Notes: a model not told the origin generated them from the letters alone. Positions 34,093 to 44,443 are shown, numbered from the stretch's first letter. The stretch is DNA of 64,000 nt from Candidatus Gastranaerophilales bacterium (GCA_944323335.1 CALUSB010000002.1:1-64000); one strand, 5' to 3'. Translations and numbers: made by a program.

Positions 34093-35726
34093 GCGCTGAC
34101 TCAAAAGTGTCAAAAATTCAAATACGTGCACAGGTTCTGCAGAATATTTTGAGATACAAAAATTGTTCTATGCCTTCTGATTTTGATGTTGAAAGTACAA
34201 TTTCAGAGCTTAATAAAATTGAAGATAAAGAGTTTGTTATCCAGCTTTTGCTAAAGGAAATTTCGGGTTCAGGTGCTACTTATGATAATATTTTGTGTCT
34301 GATTTTGTATAATATTGCACCAAATGATATATTATCAAAAGAAATTTTCTCACTGCTTTCAAATCCTAATGTCTCAGATACAAAAAAACTGTTTTTAATT
34401 AATATTCTTCGCGAGCAGGGGCAGGGGATAGATTATAATTTTATTCAATCTTGTGTTGATAATCCGGATGAAGCTATTGATAATGAGACAAAAAAATTCT
34501 TGGAAGAGGCAAAATTAAGCCCTGAAACTTTGATTGATTTTTATGATTTTTATTTTACTGTAGGCACAAGTGACAGGGATTTACTTCTTGAATCCATAAT
34601 AAATGACTATTCAGGGGATAACCTTGCAAATCTTTTATCTCCTTTTGCTTATTTTTATCCCGAGGTTTGCATAAATAAAAAAATCTTAGATGCGCTCTGT
34701 GAGTCTAAATCTTACTTTGCATACCCTGCACTTGATTTTTGCTCAAAAAATTGTGCTGATATTGAGCTTAAACAATATGCAAAAAAACTGCTTAAAAAGT
34801 TGAACTTTTCAGGTTTAAAAGGGGATAAGAGTGCGGCACAGATTTATTCGCAGCTTTTTGAAAACTCTGTTCCGTATGGTTTTTGGTACTCTATAGCTGA
34901 TGGAAATTCAAATATATCTTGTGTTTTTGCAAGAAAAAGAGATAATGGCACAATACAGACATTTTTTAGCGTTTTTAATCTTGAATACGGCCCTGTGAGT
35001 ACTTTTGGATTTAATGAAATATCAAAAGAAGATTTTGACGTGGTGCTTTTAAGGTTTTTTAAATCGTCATTACACGCACGCTTAAATCTTTCCGAGGGTA
35101 AGGCTATATTTGACGCTTTAGCAAATCGCGGCTGGAAGAGCGGGTATAAAATCCCATACGAATTTGTCTGTTGGAGGCTGTTAACATATGACATTGAGCC
35201 TGATAATATGACGTTTGGCGATATTATAAATTCCCAATCGTCACAAAAGACAATAAATAAAAATCTTGTTTATAAAATACTGAACTCTGACCTTTTTTCA
35301 AGCTGGTTTTTTGAATATTCGGATTTGCCGGAATTTGATAAGTTGATTGATAATATTGAACAAAACAGTATTTTAGACATTTCAGAAATAGAAACACTTG
35401 CTAAAAGTGTTTCAAGTGAGCTTATAGCCAATGTTGAGTTTAAAGAGAAATTCATTGAAAAAATTAAATTTCAATCCTATATTTTGAAAAATACTGATAT
35501 GGACTCAACCTCAAGGACCTTTTTGGCTCTTGTAGGCTCTGATGAACTGCTTGAAGAGGTTTTAAATTTTATTATCAAAAAAAGCGTATATGTTTATTTT
35601 CTAAACAAAAGCAGTTGTGATACTTTAGATAGCAAGGTAAATATTTTTTCTGCCGTAAAAAAGACAGAAAAAGATTGTGATTTTTCAAAAAAAGTTGTTT
35701 GCTTAATTGAGGAAAAATGGACTTAA
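34089..35726 (+). CDS. Large helical hypothetical protein
   Basis: A 545-residue, leucine- and acid-rich protein that looks all-helical and repeat-like (for example KEISGSGATYDNILCLILYN and later CESKSYFAYPALDFCSKNC), with a distinct middle region (about 250-340) of beta-strands, SCVFARKRDNGTIQTFFSVF. I do not recognise a family. It starts in the 3' end of the zinc-finger gene (ATGA overlap) and overlaps ruvX by 10 nt. The tight chain suggests a shared role, perhaps in proteolysis control or DNA metabolism, which is only inference. Confidence 0.75.
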   Translation: MSADSKVSKIQIRAQVLQNILRYKNCSMPSDFDVESTISELNKIEDKEFVIQLLLKEISGSGATYDNILCLILYNIAPNDILSKEIFSLLSNPNVSDTKKLFLINILREQGQGIDYNFIQSCVDNPDEAIDNETKKFLEEAKLSPETLIDFYDFYFTVGTSDRDLLLESIINDYSGDNLANLLSPFAYFYPEVCINKKILDALCESKSYFAYPALDFCSKNCADIELKQYAKKLLKKLNFSGLKGDKSAAQIYSQLFENSVPYGFWYSIADGNSNISCVFARKRDNGTIQTFFSVFNLEYGPVSTFGFNEISKEDFDVVLLRFFKSSLHARLNLSEGKAIFDALANRGWKSGYKIPYEFVCWRLLTYDIEPDNMTFGDIINSQSSQKTINKNLVYKILNSDLFSSWFFEYSDLPEFDKLIDNIEQNSILDISEIETLAKSVSSELIANVEFKEKFIEKIKFQSYILKNTDMDSTSRTFLALVGSDELLEEVLNFIIKKSVYVYFLNKSSCDTLDSKVNIFSAVKKTEKDCDFSKKVVCLIEEKWT

Positions 35727-36145
35727 AAGAGAGAATTTTAGGACTGGATATTGGTACAAAAAGAATAGGTGTTGCAGTTTGTGACCCTATGTGGATAATA
35801 AGCTCTGAAGTCGGTTTAATTGAGAGAAAGAGCGGGGTGGATGGTGACCGACTGGCGCTTTTAGAGATTGAAAAATTGTGCGAAAAATATAATACAAAGA
35901 CAATTCTAATAGGCGTTCCCTATAATATGGACGGCTCTTTGGGCTTTCAGGCGCAAAATTGCATAGACTTTATTAAACCGCTTGATGGAAAATATAAAAT
36001 CCTATATCATGACGAAAGACTTTCTTCTTTTGAAGCCGAAGAAATTTTGAAAAAAGAAGGTAAAAAATACACAAAAAATAAAGGCTTGGTGGATATCAAA
36101 AGTGCCTGTCTAATATTACAAGACTACATAAACGAAAAGAGATGA
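35717..36145 (+). CDS. ruvX: Putative pre-16S rRNA nuclease / Holliday junction resolvase YqgF
   Basis: A 142-residue RNase H-fold protein. It shows LGLDIGTKRIGVAV with the catalytic D11, IGVPYNMDGS, HDERLSS and the C-terminal LVDIKSACLILQDYI, matching the family. YqgF trims the 5' end of 16S rRNA in E. coli; a resolvase role was proposed earlier. It overlaps its neighbours by 10 and 4 nt. The usual partner alaS/DUF1292 arrangement in Firmicutes is alaS-yrzL-yrrK(ruvX)-yrzB; the ruvX-DUF1292 pair is kept here. Confidence 0.93.
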   Translation: MDLKERILGLDIGTKRIGVAVCDPMWIISSEVGLIERKSGVDGDRLALLEIEKLCEKYNTKTILIGVPYNMDGSLGFQAQNCIDFIKPLDGKYKILYHDERLSSFEAEEILKKEGKKYTKNKGLVDIKSACLILQDYINEKR

Positions 36146-36417
36146 ATATGGAAAATAATGAATTTGAAATAATAAAGACAATTGGCGAAAAAGGTGAAGA
36201 AATTGAGCTTAAGCTCATTGATATAGTTACGGTTAACGATGTTGACTATGCGCTTTTGTTACCTGCTGATGCCGATATTGATAACGAAGATGAGTGCGAA
36301 ATCGTTCTTATGCGCCTAAAGCAGGACAACAATGACTATATCTTTGAAACAATAGAAGACGAAGACGAGTTTGACCTCGTTTCGCAAGCTATAATTGAAG
36401 ATGAGTCAGATGAATAG
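36142..36417 (+). CDS. DUF1292 protein
   Basis: A 91-residue acidic protein of the DUF1292 family (YrzB in Bacillus), with the VNDVDYALLLPADADIDNEDECEIVLMR core and the EDEDEFDLVSQ end. In Firmicutes it lies next to ruvX, as here, with a 4-nt overlap. Its function is unknown. ATG 36148 is an alternative start two codons later. The tail nearly meets the opposing activase-like gene, with a 1-nt gap and no terminator. Confidence 0.85.
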   Translation: MNMENNEFEIIKTIGEKGEEIELKLIDIVTVNDVDYALLLPADADIDNEDECEIVLMRLKQDNNDYIFETIEDEDEFDLVSQAIIEDESDE

Positions 36418-36418
36418 C

Positions 36419-37498
36419 TTATCTTCTTATTGATAAAATATTGTTGAGCTTTTCAATTGTTTTAGTGTCTTCTTGAATGTCGCTGTCAAGCTGGCGGGTG
36501 ATTTTTACTCTTTTGTTTCTAAAGAGCATATCACAAAACGCCTCAAGCCTCGTAACAAAGCCTGCTTCACCTGTGTGTTCGTCAATTGATAAGTGCAAAA
36601 GCGGTTTTTGGAAATTTTTTGCTTTTCTTTTGATATCTTCTATCATAAGTGAATCAGGGCCGCAGCCAAAGGCGGTAATGGTTATTATACCGTCAATCTT
36701 GTCGCTTTTCAGGTAATGTCCGGCACAACCTGTAACTTCATGTTGGTTTGCCCAGTATGTGGTTGTATCAAGTGCGCAAATGCCGCTTGCAAGTTCTTCA
36801 TCTGTCAGTTGGTATGCACTGTGAACAACTACGCCCATATTTTTTAATTTTTTAAATATGTCCATGCTTGCTTTTTTGTCGTAGATATTATATCCGTGCG
36901 CTACAAGTGCTACGTGGATTACGCCCTGAGAGTCTTCAGTTTTGGGGGAAATCACGACCTTGCCTTCTTTTGCATTTTTGAGCGCTTCTTCAAAACTTAG
37001 CCCTTGCTGCATCATTACCCTAAAGTTGTTTTGTACGACAAAACCCGCACGCGAGGCTTCTTTTATAAGTTTTTCATCAGTTATACCAAACGGTTTTACT
37101 GCTTGTTTTAAAAATTCGTAAAGACCAAGGTTTTTTTCTGATTTATCAAGCGTTGCTTCAATTATTTCAAAGTCGCCTTTTACCACGTTTCTGATTAAGT
37201 CGGGCAAGCCTCTGATTTTGGAACAGTTATAGATTTTTGGAGCAATAGATTGAATAGAGGGTACAAAAATCTTTTTTACGCCTTTATTAACAAGCTCTAC
37301 GATATGACCTACAAAAACCTTTATAGGCAGACAAGTTTCTGTTACAACAAGCGCCGAACCCTCTGAAAGAGTCTTTTTTGTTGTGGGAGAACTTAAAACA
37401 ATATCTATACCTAAATGGTTAAAAAAGCCCCAATAATAAGGAAAGTAATTATAGTAAGAAAGCGCACGCGCTATACCGATTTTTTTCTCTTCTGTCAT
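36419..37498 (-). CDS. 2-hydroxyacyl-CoA dehydratase activase-related protein (COG3580-3581 type)
   Basis: A 359-residue protein of the same broad family as the gene at 254-1384. It shows IGIARALSYYNYFPYYW near the N-terminus, then SSPTTKKTLSEGS, VTETCLPIKVFVGH with a conserved cysteine, and CGPDSLMIEDIKR and ISIDEHTGEAGFVTRLE near the C-terminus; GCAGHYL and NCSKIRG carry further cysteines. GGAG precedes the ATG at 37498. It stands alone, divergent from the M16 gene. With the other protein it may make up the part that is fused with the ATPase in large activases elsewhere. Substrate unknown. Confidence 0.8.
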   Translation of the reverse strand: MTEEKKIGIARALSYYNYFPYYWGFFNHLGIDIVLSSPTTKKTLSEGSALVVTETCLPIKVFVGHIVELVNKGVKKIFVPSIQSIAPKIYNCSKIRGLPDLIRNVVKGDFEIIEATLDKSEKNLGLYEFLKQAVKPFGITDEKLIKEASRAGFVVQNNFRVMMQQGLSFEEALKNAKEGKVVISPKTEDSQGVIHVALVAHGYNIYDKKASMDIFKKLKNMGVVVHSAYQLTDEELASGICALDTTTYWANQHEVTGCAGHYLKSDKIDGIITITAFGCGPDSLMIEDIKRKAKNFQKPLLHLSIDEHTGEAGFVTRLEAFCDMLFRNKRVKITRQLDSDIQEDTKTIEKLNNILSIRR

Positions 37499-37652
37499 TA
37501 GGATGCTCCAACTTTTGTTTAATTATATAATACTTGAAACAATATTTTTTTGCACAAGTGTTTGTAACATTAGATTAATTTTTTGCGCACAAGTGTTTAG
37601 GTAAAGGCAATTAATTTGTGTTATTGTTTTTTATGTTTACATAGGAATTCTT

Positions 37653-40520
37653 ATGCAGCCAAATATAAATAACAATTACAATCGTTTTGTAAACGGTTAT
37701 TATAGCTCAGTTGTTACTAACGGACAATCGCCCTCGGTAAGTGTGAATTATCCGCAAAGTACTACTGCTCCTATTTATCAGTCAAATCCTATTAACCCGA
37801 CACTTGTAAATCCAAAAATCTCGGGCGGATATACGTTTTTGGGCACAATTAAAGCCCCCACAGGTGAAGATATTTATACCTACATGCTAAAAAGCGGCCA
37901 GAGAGTTGCTATTATGCCAAGAGAGGGCACAACAATACTAAAAACTTTTGTTGACTCGGGTTCAATGAATGAAAATGACAGAATAAGGGGTATTAGTCAC
38001 TTTATTGAACACAACTTATTTAACGGAAGTGAAAAATTGCAACCCGGGCAGTTTTTTAAAGATGTTACCAAAATGGGCGCAAGCACAAATGCCTCAACCG
38101 ATTACGCCCAGACAGATTATTATATCTCATCAGGCATAATGCAGCCAAAAGACTTTGAACAAGCTGCAATAATGCATGCGGATATGATTTTAAGACCCAA
38201 GTTTTATCAAAACATGCTTGAGAAAGAAAAAGGGCCTGTAACATCTGAAATTAGCATGATTAATGATGATGTTACGACAAAAGCCGCTAATGAAGTTGTA
38301 AGAAATCTTTTTCAAATAAATTCAAACTCGGACAACCTTGTAGCAGGTTCAATTGAAACAGTCAACAATCTGACCAGAGACGATGTTGTTAATTATTGGT
38401 CAAACCACTACACGCCTGATAGCCTCTACACTGTTGTTGTGGGCGATGTTGACCCGAATAATGCTATAGAAATTTTATCAAGAGAGTTTAATCAACCAGC
38501 TAAAGTCCGCTCAAACTCTGTTACTAAAGAAAAGCTCACCCCAATTGACAAGTCCGTGAGAATGGACTTTAAGTCCCCAATAACAAACTCTACAAGCGTT
38601 ATTATGGGCTTTGCAGCTCCTCCTGCAGGAAATTTAAAAGATACAATTGCCCTCGAGGCTCTTGATATTTTGCTTGAGGGTAATTCTAACTCAAGACTTA
38701 CAAAAGCCCTTTCGCCGCTTAATTCTTACAGTTTTTTAAGTATGCAAAAAGTAGGACTTGTTAAAGATGACCCGCAGGCGCTTTTTGTGCAGCTAAATAC
38801 TCCGCCGAACGGAGAACAAAAGGCAATTGATGCGTTTTATGATGCGATATTAAACATTACTCAAAATCCGCCAAGTGACTATGAGATGAAAACGATAAAA
38901 AATAATCTCACAAAAAGCCTTTCAATGAATTTTGAAAATGCTGAGGCAATTTGCGAGTCCATTGGTTCGGGCTATCTTGACGGAAATCTTGAACAAATTT
39001 CTCAAATGCAAAATGTGATAAACTCCCTCACGCCCTATGACATTGTTCAGGCTGCACAAAAATATGTTGATTTAAATAAAGTTTCAATGGCGATTGTTCA
39101 CCCGTCTTGTGTTAGTGATGAGCAAATAGCAAATAACTACTCTCAAAGTAAATTTGTAGCTAAAAATAACAATTCTTCTTCCATTTCTTTTGGTTCAAGA
39201 AAAATCGATACAAGTGATATTGAAGAATATAGTTTAAGTAATAACACTCACCTTGTGCTAAATAACTCGGACAAGTCAGATATTTGTTATCTAAACTGGC
39301 GATTAAGCGCTATGAGTGCTATGCCAAAAAATCTTGCCGTGCCTTATGTGTTGACGGAACTTTTAAATGCAGGCAGTGCTAACAGGTCAAAAGAGCAAAC
39401 CGCACTTTCAACTAACGCAAAAGCTATAGAATATGATTTTGACTCAAACGGTTTTCAAATTTTAGTTAATGCCAACTGTATGTCAAAAGACCTTAATGAA
39501 ACAATTAATCTTTTAAATGAAGTTATGTATTCGCCCAATTTCTCTCAAGATGAGTTTGAAAAAGCCAAGGCAAAAATAAGAGCTTATTTTGAATCCATTG
39601 AAAAAGACGGCTCAAACAATATGTTGGTTGAATTATACCCCGGCTACTTTGGTTCACCAAAGGAAATCCTTAAGGGTCTTGATAAAATGACATTAAATGA
39701 TGTTATTAAGCATCATAGCGATATGATAAATAAATCATCTTCAAACTATGTTGTGACTGCTCCTTTTAATAAAAATCCAAATATGAAGCAAAATGTGGTT
39801 AATCTTTTATCATACGCTCCTGTTGTGTATAAAGACTTTACGCCCAAGCTTTCAAAAGTGTATAAACCTAATGATAAATCAAAAGTAATCGTTGATACAG
39901 CCGAGCTTAATCAGGCGCAAATTTACAAGACTTATTCTTTTAAAATGTCAGGCAACATCAAAGATGATATTAAATTTGAGCTTTTAAATGAAATCCTTGG
40001 CGGCTCACCTGCTTCAAGATTATTTCAAGAATTAAGAGAAAAACAAAAACTTGCTTACAGGGTGTCATCTCAAGTTCAATCTTTTGAAGATACCGGCATT
40101 TTGACTATGTTTATTATGACAACAACCGATAATAAAGCTCAAAATGAGATTAGTTATGATAATTTGCAAAAATCGCTTGACGGTTTTGATGAACAAATCC
40201 AAAAAATCTTAAATGAGCCAATAAGCGAAGAAGAGCTGCAGTCGGCTAAGATGCAGCTAAAACAAAGAATAGCAAAACAAACAGAACTGCCCTCATCTGA
40301 AACAGACTTGCTTTCTATGAATATGACTCTTCCTTATGGAATTAAAAGGATTGATGAATATGTCAAAGCAATTGATACGATAACTGTGGATGATATCAAA
40401 CAAGCTGCAAATCACGTGTTTAAAAATAAACCTACAGTGTCAATTTTAGCAAGTCCTGATACTGTTGAAAATCAAAAAGGATATATCTCCTCACTTGGCG
40501 AAGTCGTTCAAGCTGCTTAG
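37653..40520 (+). CDS. M16 family zinc metallopeptidase, double domain
   Basis: A 955-residue protein with two M16 halves in one chain. The first half holds the inverted zinc motif HxxEH as HFIEH (116-120) and a downstream E199 in PVTSEISM. The second half (about 530-940) lacks HxxEH but has the substrate-contacting R and Y in ELREKQKLAYRV, typical of the inactive partner domain. The first 55 residues are disordered (N, S, P, Q-rich) and no signal peptide is visible, although relatives act in the periplasm or outside. AGGAATT precedes the ATG. It ends tail to tail with the AsmA-like gene, overlapping by 4 nt. Confidence 0.92.
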   Translation: MQPNINNNYNRFVNGYYSSVVTNGQSPSVSVNYPQSTTAPIYQSNPINPTLVNPKISGGYTFLGTIKAPTGEDIYTYMLKSGQRVAIMPREGTTILKTFVDSGSMNENDRIRGISHFIEHNLFNGSEKLQPGQFFKDVTKMGASTNASTDYAQTDYYISSGIMQPKDFEQAAIMHADMILRPKFYQNMLEKEKGPVTSEISMINDDVTTKAANEVVRNLFQINSNSDNLVAGSIETVNNLTRDDVVNYWSNHYTPDSLYTVVVGDVDPNNAIEILSREFNQPAKVRSNSVTKEKLTPIDKSVRMDFKSPITNSTSVIMGFAAPPAGNLKDTIALEALDILLEGNSNSRLTKALSPLNSYSFLSMQKVGLVKDDPQALFVQLNTPPNGEQKAIDAFYDAILNITQNPPSDYEMKTIKNNLTKSLSMNFENAEAICESIGSGYLDGNLEQISQMQNVINSLTPYDIVQAAQKYVDLNKVSMAIVHPSCVSDEQIANNYSQSKFVAKNNNSSSISFGSRKIDTSDIEEYSLSNNTHLVLNNSDKSDICYLNWRLSAMSAMPKNLAVPYVLTELLNAGSANRSKEQTALSTNAKAIEYDFDSNGFQILVNANCMSKDLNETINLLNEVMYSPNFSQDEFEKAKAKIRAYFESIEKDGSNNMLVELYPGYFGSPKEILKGLDKMTLNDVIKHHSDMINKSSSNYVVTAPFNKNPNMKQNVVNLLSYAPVVYKDFTPKLSKVYKPNDKSKVIVDTAELNQAQIYKTYSFKMSGNIKDDIKFELLNEILGGSPASRLFQELREKQKLAYRVSSQVQSFEDTGILTMFIMTTTDNKAQNEISYDNLQKSLDGFDEQIQKILNEPISEEELQSAKMQLKQRIAKQTELPSSETDLLSMNMTLPYGIKRIDEYVKAIDTITVDDIKQAANHVFKNKPTVSILASPDTVENQKGYISSLGEVVQAA

Positions 40521-43500
40521 TTTTGAGCTTCTTTATTTGCCCATTTAAAAGACTTAATTGATGTGGTTTTTGATACATTTCCGTTTATTAATACCTGAAA
40601 GTCTTTTGATGTTGCATTATAAGATGTAACGCTCAACTGCGGTATTTTTGCAAGGTCTTTTTGATTTATATCCGCAAAAAGAGGACTTTGCGGTACGACT
40701 GATTTTATAGTATCAATAATTGCAATACCTGTCTGAGGCAGCTTATCTACAAGTTTATCAAGTGAGAATGAGCCAAGAGGGCCAAGGACGCTTACAACTG
40801 TTGAAGATATTCTGCCCAGTACTTTTAAATCAGCATTTTGTGTAAGGAGATTGTACTTTCCTGTAATGTATAAGCTCATATTCGGGCCTGATGATTCAAG
40901 ACTTGTGATATTTGCCCAGCCGTTAGCTAATGATATCTTGCCCTCAATTTTCTTGAATTCGCCTGTATTTTTGCTTGTAACGGCAGAAATTGTGTGATTT
41001 AGGTTTAAGTTCAACAGGCTTTGAGATAACAAGTTGCCGGCATGCAAGAATCTCTCAAACCTTGCAGCCTCGCCGTACTGACCATTTGCTATGTCAAATA
41101 TAACCTGTCCGTTTAAACTTCTCATTTGTTGTTCATAGGTATTGCCTCTGAAATTTAATTTGGCTATACCGTTAGCTGTTCCCGACATAATGATTGAACT
41201 TCCGCCGACAAAGCAGTTTGCAGCTTTCCTTGCGTTTATGTTTTTACCTGTGCCGTCAACATTTACTTTTGTGTTTGCAATGTTATAATCAGCGTCAGCG
41301 GTGATTTTGCCGTCGGCAAATGTGGCAGCGATATTTGTGAGTTTAACCAGATTGTTGTTAAGGGTGAAATTAAACGAAATATTTTCTGCACTTATGTTGC
41401 CTGATTTTAGTTTTGTAATTTTTCCCGTACCTTTTTTAATTGTCAAAGGTACGCTCGGACCTGCGGTTGTTTGGGTGTTTGGCATAGATGACATAAGCTT
41501 AATTAAAGCGTCAGAGTCGATGTATGATGAGCTAAAATCAAGATTGTTTATTGTAGTTGTTTTAGCTAAATTTGATGAAATCTCCGCAGTTCCTGAAAAA
41601 TCTGACCCTGCAACTTTTATCCCTTGTGCTCTTGCGTTTATTATTGATTTTTTAAATTCAAGATAAGCGCTTGAGACTGTTGTTTTGTAATCTTGCCAGT
41701 TTAGGTTGGAAATATCTGCGTTGCCTGTAATTTGCGGGCTGTACATATTTCCGTTAAGCGCAACATTACAGCTGCCATCAAGGCTTAGTTTGCCCATGAT
41801 AGGAAGATTTAGCGAGAGTTTATCTTTTGTGACAATATTTATCGGTGATAAAGTCGGTGTTTTTGCATAAATATTATTAATTTTACCGTTAACCGAGGCT
41901 ATATTTGCAATTCCTACAGAGTTAATTAAAAGTGTATCACCTTTAAGGTTAATATCAGCACTGAGCTTATTTTGCTGCCCTTTTATGTTTTTAATTTCTA
42001 CTACACTTATGTAGTTTTGCGGATTTGATGTAACATCGGCAAGAATTTTTATATTATCGGGCTTGCCGTTAACCGTTACTTCAAAAGGCATTTGCCCTGC
42101 GCGAGTTACATATTTTTTATTTTGTGCGGGTACAAAGGTTAAAATTGTCTCGGGGTTTATTTTTCCGTTTATTTTTACCGATATATCGGGTTTTGTTGCA
42201 TAGTCTTTGATTGCACCTGAAATTGTTGTTGTGCTGCCGTGCAAATTGAGCGCAAAGGGGGTAATTGTAATATCTTTTGAATTAGCCTCAAGTGTACATT
42301 TTGGGGCGCTTATGTTGAAAATCGGATTTTTAAGATTGGCACTAAAGTTTTGAGCATCAATGTTTGCGATAAAATCTTTTTTATTTTTCTCGTCAATTTT
42401 AGCAACAATAGCTGCTTTTGTTAGTGTTATCGGGGCATTAAGGCTTTTAATCAGTAATGACAGGTTATTAAGCTCGATATTTGCAACAGGAATGATATTT
42501 TTGAGGTCTCCTTTTATATCAAGCAGAATATTTACCGTACCTGCCTTAAAAGAATAGTCTTTAATATCTTTTTCTTTGATTAAACCAAGCCCTGTGGCGA
42601 GTTTTATTATGTCTGATATTTTTAGCGGGTCGGATTTTACTTTTATATCAAGATTTGTCTTGGTATCAATAGTGCCCGATAGTGCAAATCTTGAACCGTT
42701 GAGGTATGCGCCCGTGTTTTTAATATTTATTTTATTGTCGCTAAAGTCAAGATACGAGGTGATTTTATCAAGTACAACATTAGCTGAGGGATATTTAACG
42801 GTTCCGTTTTTAAGCTCCAGTTTACCCTGAGACTTTACTGTTTTAAAGTTGCTTAGCAGATTAAAATCACAATTAATTTCCCCCGATGTGCTTATTTGAG
42901 AGAGGGAGTTTTTGATATTAAACATATTAAGCACGGATTGGCCGAGAGTCTTTATATTTGCCAGATTAAGCTTATCGGTTTTAATATTTAAGTCAATTGA
43001 GGATTTTTTGCCTGCGCTGAAAAGATTATTTGTGCTTATGTACTCGTCATCTGAAATGTATATCTTTGACTGTGTTTTAATTTTATTTTTGTCAAAATTT
43101 GTGTGAATTGAGCTATCAGGCAGCTGTTTGCCGTTTATTTTAATAGATATTTTATCAATATTAGCGTAGCCCTTGGCATTGAAGTTTTCCGAAGGGTCGG
43201 AAATTTTCAAATCCACATCGATTTTTGACCTGAGTGAAAATAAATCTATTCCCTCAAAGGGGTTAAAATTAAATTTAAAATCGCTTAATGCTTGATTTTG
43301 TGTTTCATTATCCTGCGCTATTTGAGGCAGTTTTGTTTGAAAATTTATATTAAAGTCTGCAAAATTTTCATCCAAGCCTTCTCTTTTAATGTAGCCTGTT
43401 GTTTTGACTTTTAGCGGGCCTTTTAGGGTTGAGAGAGAAACCTGTGAGTCGTTTGCCTCAAGAATGTAGTTTCTGGAGATGTTTTCGTCCCAAAGGCTCA

Positions 43501-44032
43501 GTTTAATTTTTGAGGCTATGATATTTATATTTCTGAGCTCAAGCGCGAAATTGCTCTTTTTTTCTTCTTCTTTGGGCTCAGGCAGATTATTTAAGGTATT
43601 TAAAATGTATTTTTCAAGCGTGTAGTTTTTATTTTTTGTAAAAACAAGCTTCATTTGCGCTTCTTTTACAAATATTTTGTCCAAATTGAGATGTCCAAAG
43701 ATTAAAGTCGGCAGATTCAGCTCCAGAGAGGGAGATAAAAGGTTTATAAAATCCGTATCATCATCGTACTTAAGTGAAATATTATCGGCTTGTACCTTTA
43801 CTCCTAAATTCCAGGTTGTTTTAAGCTTTGGATTATCAAGGGTGAGTTTAAAACCGCTTATTTTTTCAACCTGCTCGTTTATTTGCGGGGTAAAGTTATT
43901 TATATTTATTACATTTGGCAAAATAAACAAAAAAGCCGCATAAAGCAGCGCTACAAAAGAAACAATAATTATGGAGAATTTTTTAAAGTAACCAAACAAT
44001 TTCGGGTTATTTTTGATTTTTTTAAAAATCAT
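40517..44032 (-). CDS. AsmA-like envelope protein 1, 1171 aa
   Basis: A 1171-residue protein with one N-terminal transmembrane helix (about 20-40, IIIVSFVALLYAAFLFIL) and a long periplasmic beta-rich part (repeats of SLKTNVDI-like strands), of the AsmA/DUF3971-TamB group. AsmA-like proteins form bridge-like grooves that carry phospholipids between inner and outer membranes or control outer-membrane assembly. It starts at ATG 44032 because GGAGG lies seven nt upstream; a TTG at 44038 is less likely. Its C-terminal 150 residues match the second AsmA-like protein (48268-52809). It is the last gene of the TonB-ExbB-ExbD-ExbD run, 19-25 nt after exbD. Confidence 0.85.
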   Translation of the reverse strand: MIFKKIKNNPKLFGYFKKFSIIIVSFVALLYAAFLFILPNVININNFTPQINEQVEKISGFKLTLDNPKLKTTWNLGVKVQADNISLKYDDDTDFINLLSPSLELNLPTLIFGHLNLDKIFVKEAQMKLVFTKNKNYTLEKYILNTLNNLPEPKEEEKKSNFALELRNINIIASKIKLSLWDENISRNYILEANDSQVSLSTLKGPLKVKTTGYIKREGLDENFADFNINFQTKLPQIAQDNETQNQALSDFKFNFNPFEGIDLFSLRSKIDVDLKISDPSENFNAKGYANIDKISIKINGKQLPDSSIHTNFDKNKIKTQSKIYISDDEYISTNNLFSAGKKSSIDLNIKTDKLNLANIKTLGQSVLNMFNIKNSLSQISTSGEINCDFNLLSNFKTVKSQGKLELKNGTVKYPSANVVLDKITSYLDFSDNKINIKNTGAYLNGSRFALSGTIDTKTNLDIKVKSDPLKISDIIKLATGLGLIKEKDIKDYSFKAGTVNILLDIKGDLKNIIPVANIELNNLSLLIKSLNAPITLTKAAIVAKIDEKNKKDFIANIDAQNFSANLKNPIFNISAPKCTLEANSKDITITPFALNLHGSTTTISGAIKDYATKPDISVKINGKINPETILTFVPAQNKKYVTRAGQMPFEVTVNGKPDNIKILADVTSNPQNYISVVEIKNIKGQQNKLSADINLKGDTLLINSVGIANIASVNGKINNIYAKTPTLSPINIVTKDKLSLNLPIMGKLSLDGSCNVALNGNMYSPQITGNADISNLNWQDYKTTVSSAYLEFKKSIINARAQGIKVAGSDFSGTAEISSNLAKTTTINNLDFSSSYIDSDALIKLMSSMPNTQTTAGPSVPLTIKKGTGKITKLKSGNISAENISFNFTLNNNLVKLTNIAATFADGKITADADYNIANTKVNVDGTGKNINARKAANCFVGGSSIIMSGTANGIAKLNFRGNTYEQQMRSLNGQVIFDIANGQYGEAARFERFLHAGNLLSQSLLNLNLNHTISAVTSKNTGEFKKIEGKISLANGWANITSLESSGPNMSLYITGKYNLLTQNADLKVLGRISSTVVSVLGPLGSFSLDKLVDKLPQTGIAIIDTIKSVVPQSPLFADINQKDLAKIPQLSVTSYNATSKDFQVLINGNVSKTTSIKSFKWANKEAQN

Positions 44033-44056
44033 ATTCAATCCTCCAAAATTTGCTAA

Positions 44057-44443
44057 TTATATTTCTGTTATGGATATACTTTTAACGCCTGCATTTCTTG
44101 CGGTATCCATAAGTTTCACAACGCAACCGTGCTGACTGTCACCCTCTGCCTCAATCATAAGACCGTCGCTAAGGGTTGCGGATTTTTCTTTTACCGTGTT
44201 AAAGAGGTCTTTTTCGCTGATTTCTTGACCGTCTATGTAGTACTTATTGTCGGCGCTTACCGTAACGGTTAAAATTTTATTATCCTTAGGTGTATCTTTA
44301 GTTTTTTCAATGTAATCAGGAATTGCAAGGTTCAACCCTTGTTGGTCGAGCATAGGCGCTATAACCATCATAATGATTAAAAGTACAAGAAAAATATCCG
44401 TAAGCGGTGTTATATTGATTTCATTAAATGTCTGTCTTCTCAT
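44057..44443 (-). CDS. ExbD/TolR family protein, copy b
   Basis: A 128-residue biopolymer-transport subunit with one transmembrane helix (about 10-30) whose start holds the proton-translocating aspartate in NITPLTDIFLVLL, followed by a periplasmic TolR-like domain. ExbD proteins, with ExbB, use the proton motive force to drive a TonB-type protein. Its first 25 residues after position 6 are identical to copy a. It overlaps copy a by 1 nt and is followed by the AsmA-like gene. Confidence 0.93.
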   Translation of the reverse strand: MRRQTFNEINITPLTDIFLVLLIIMMVIAPMLDQQGLNLAIPDYIEKTKDTPKDNKILTVTVSADNKYYIDGQEISEKDLFNTVKEKSATLSDGLMIEAEGDSQHGCVVKLMDTARNAGVKSISITEI

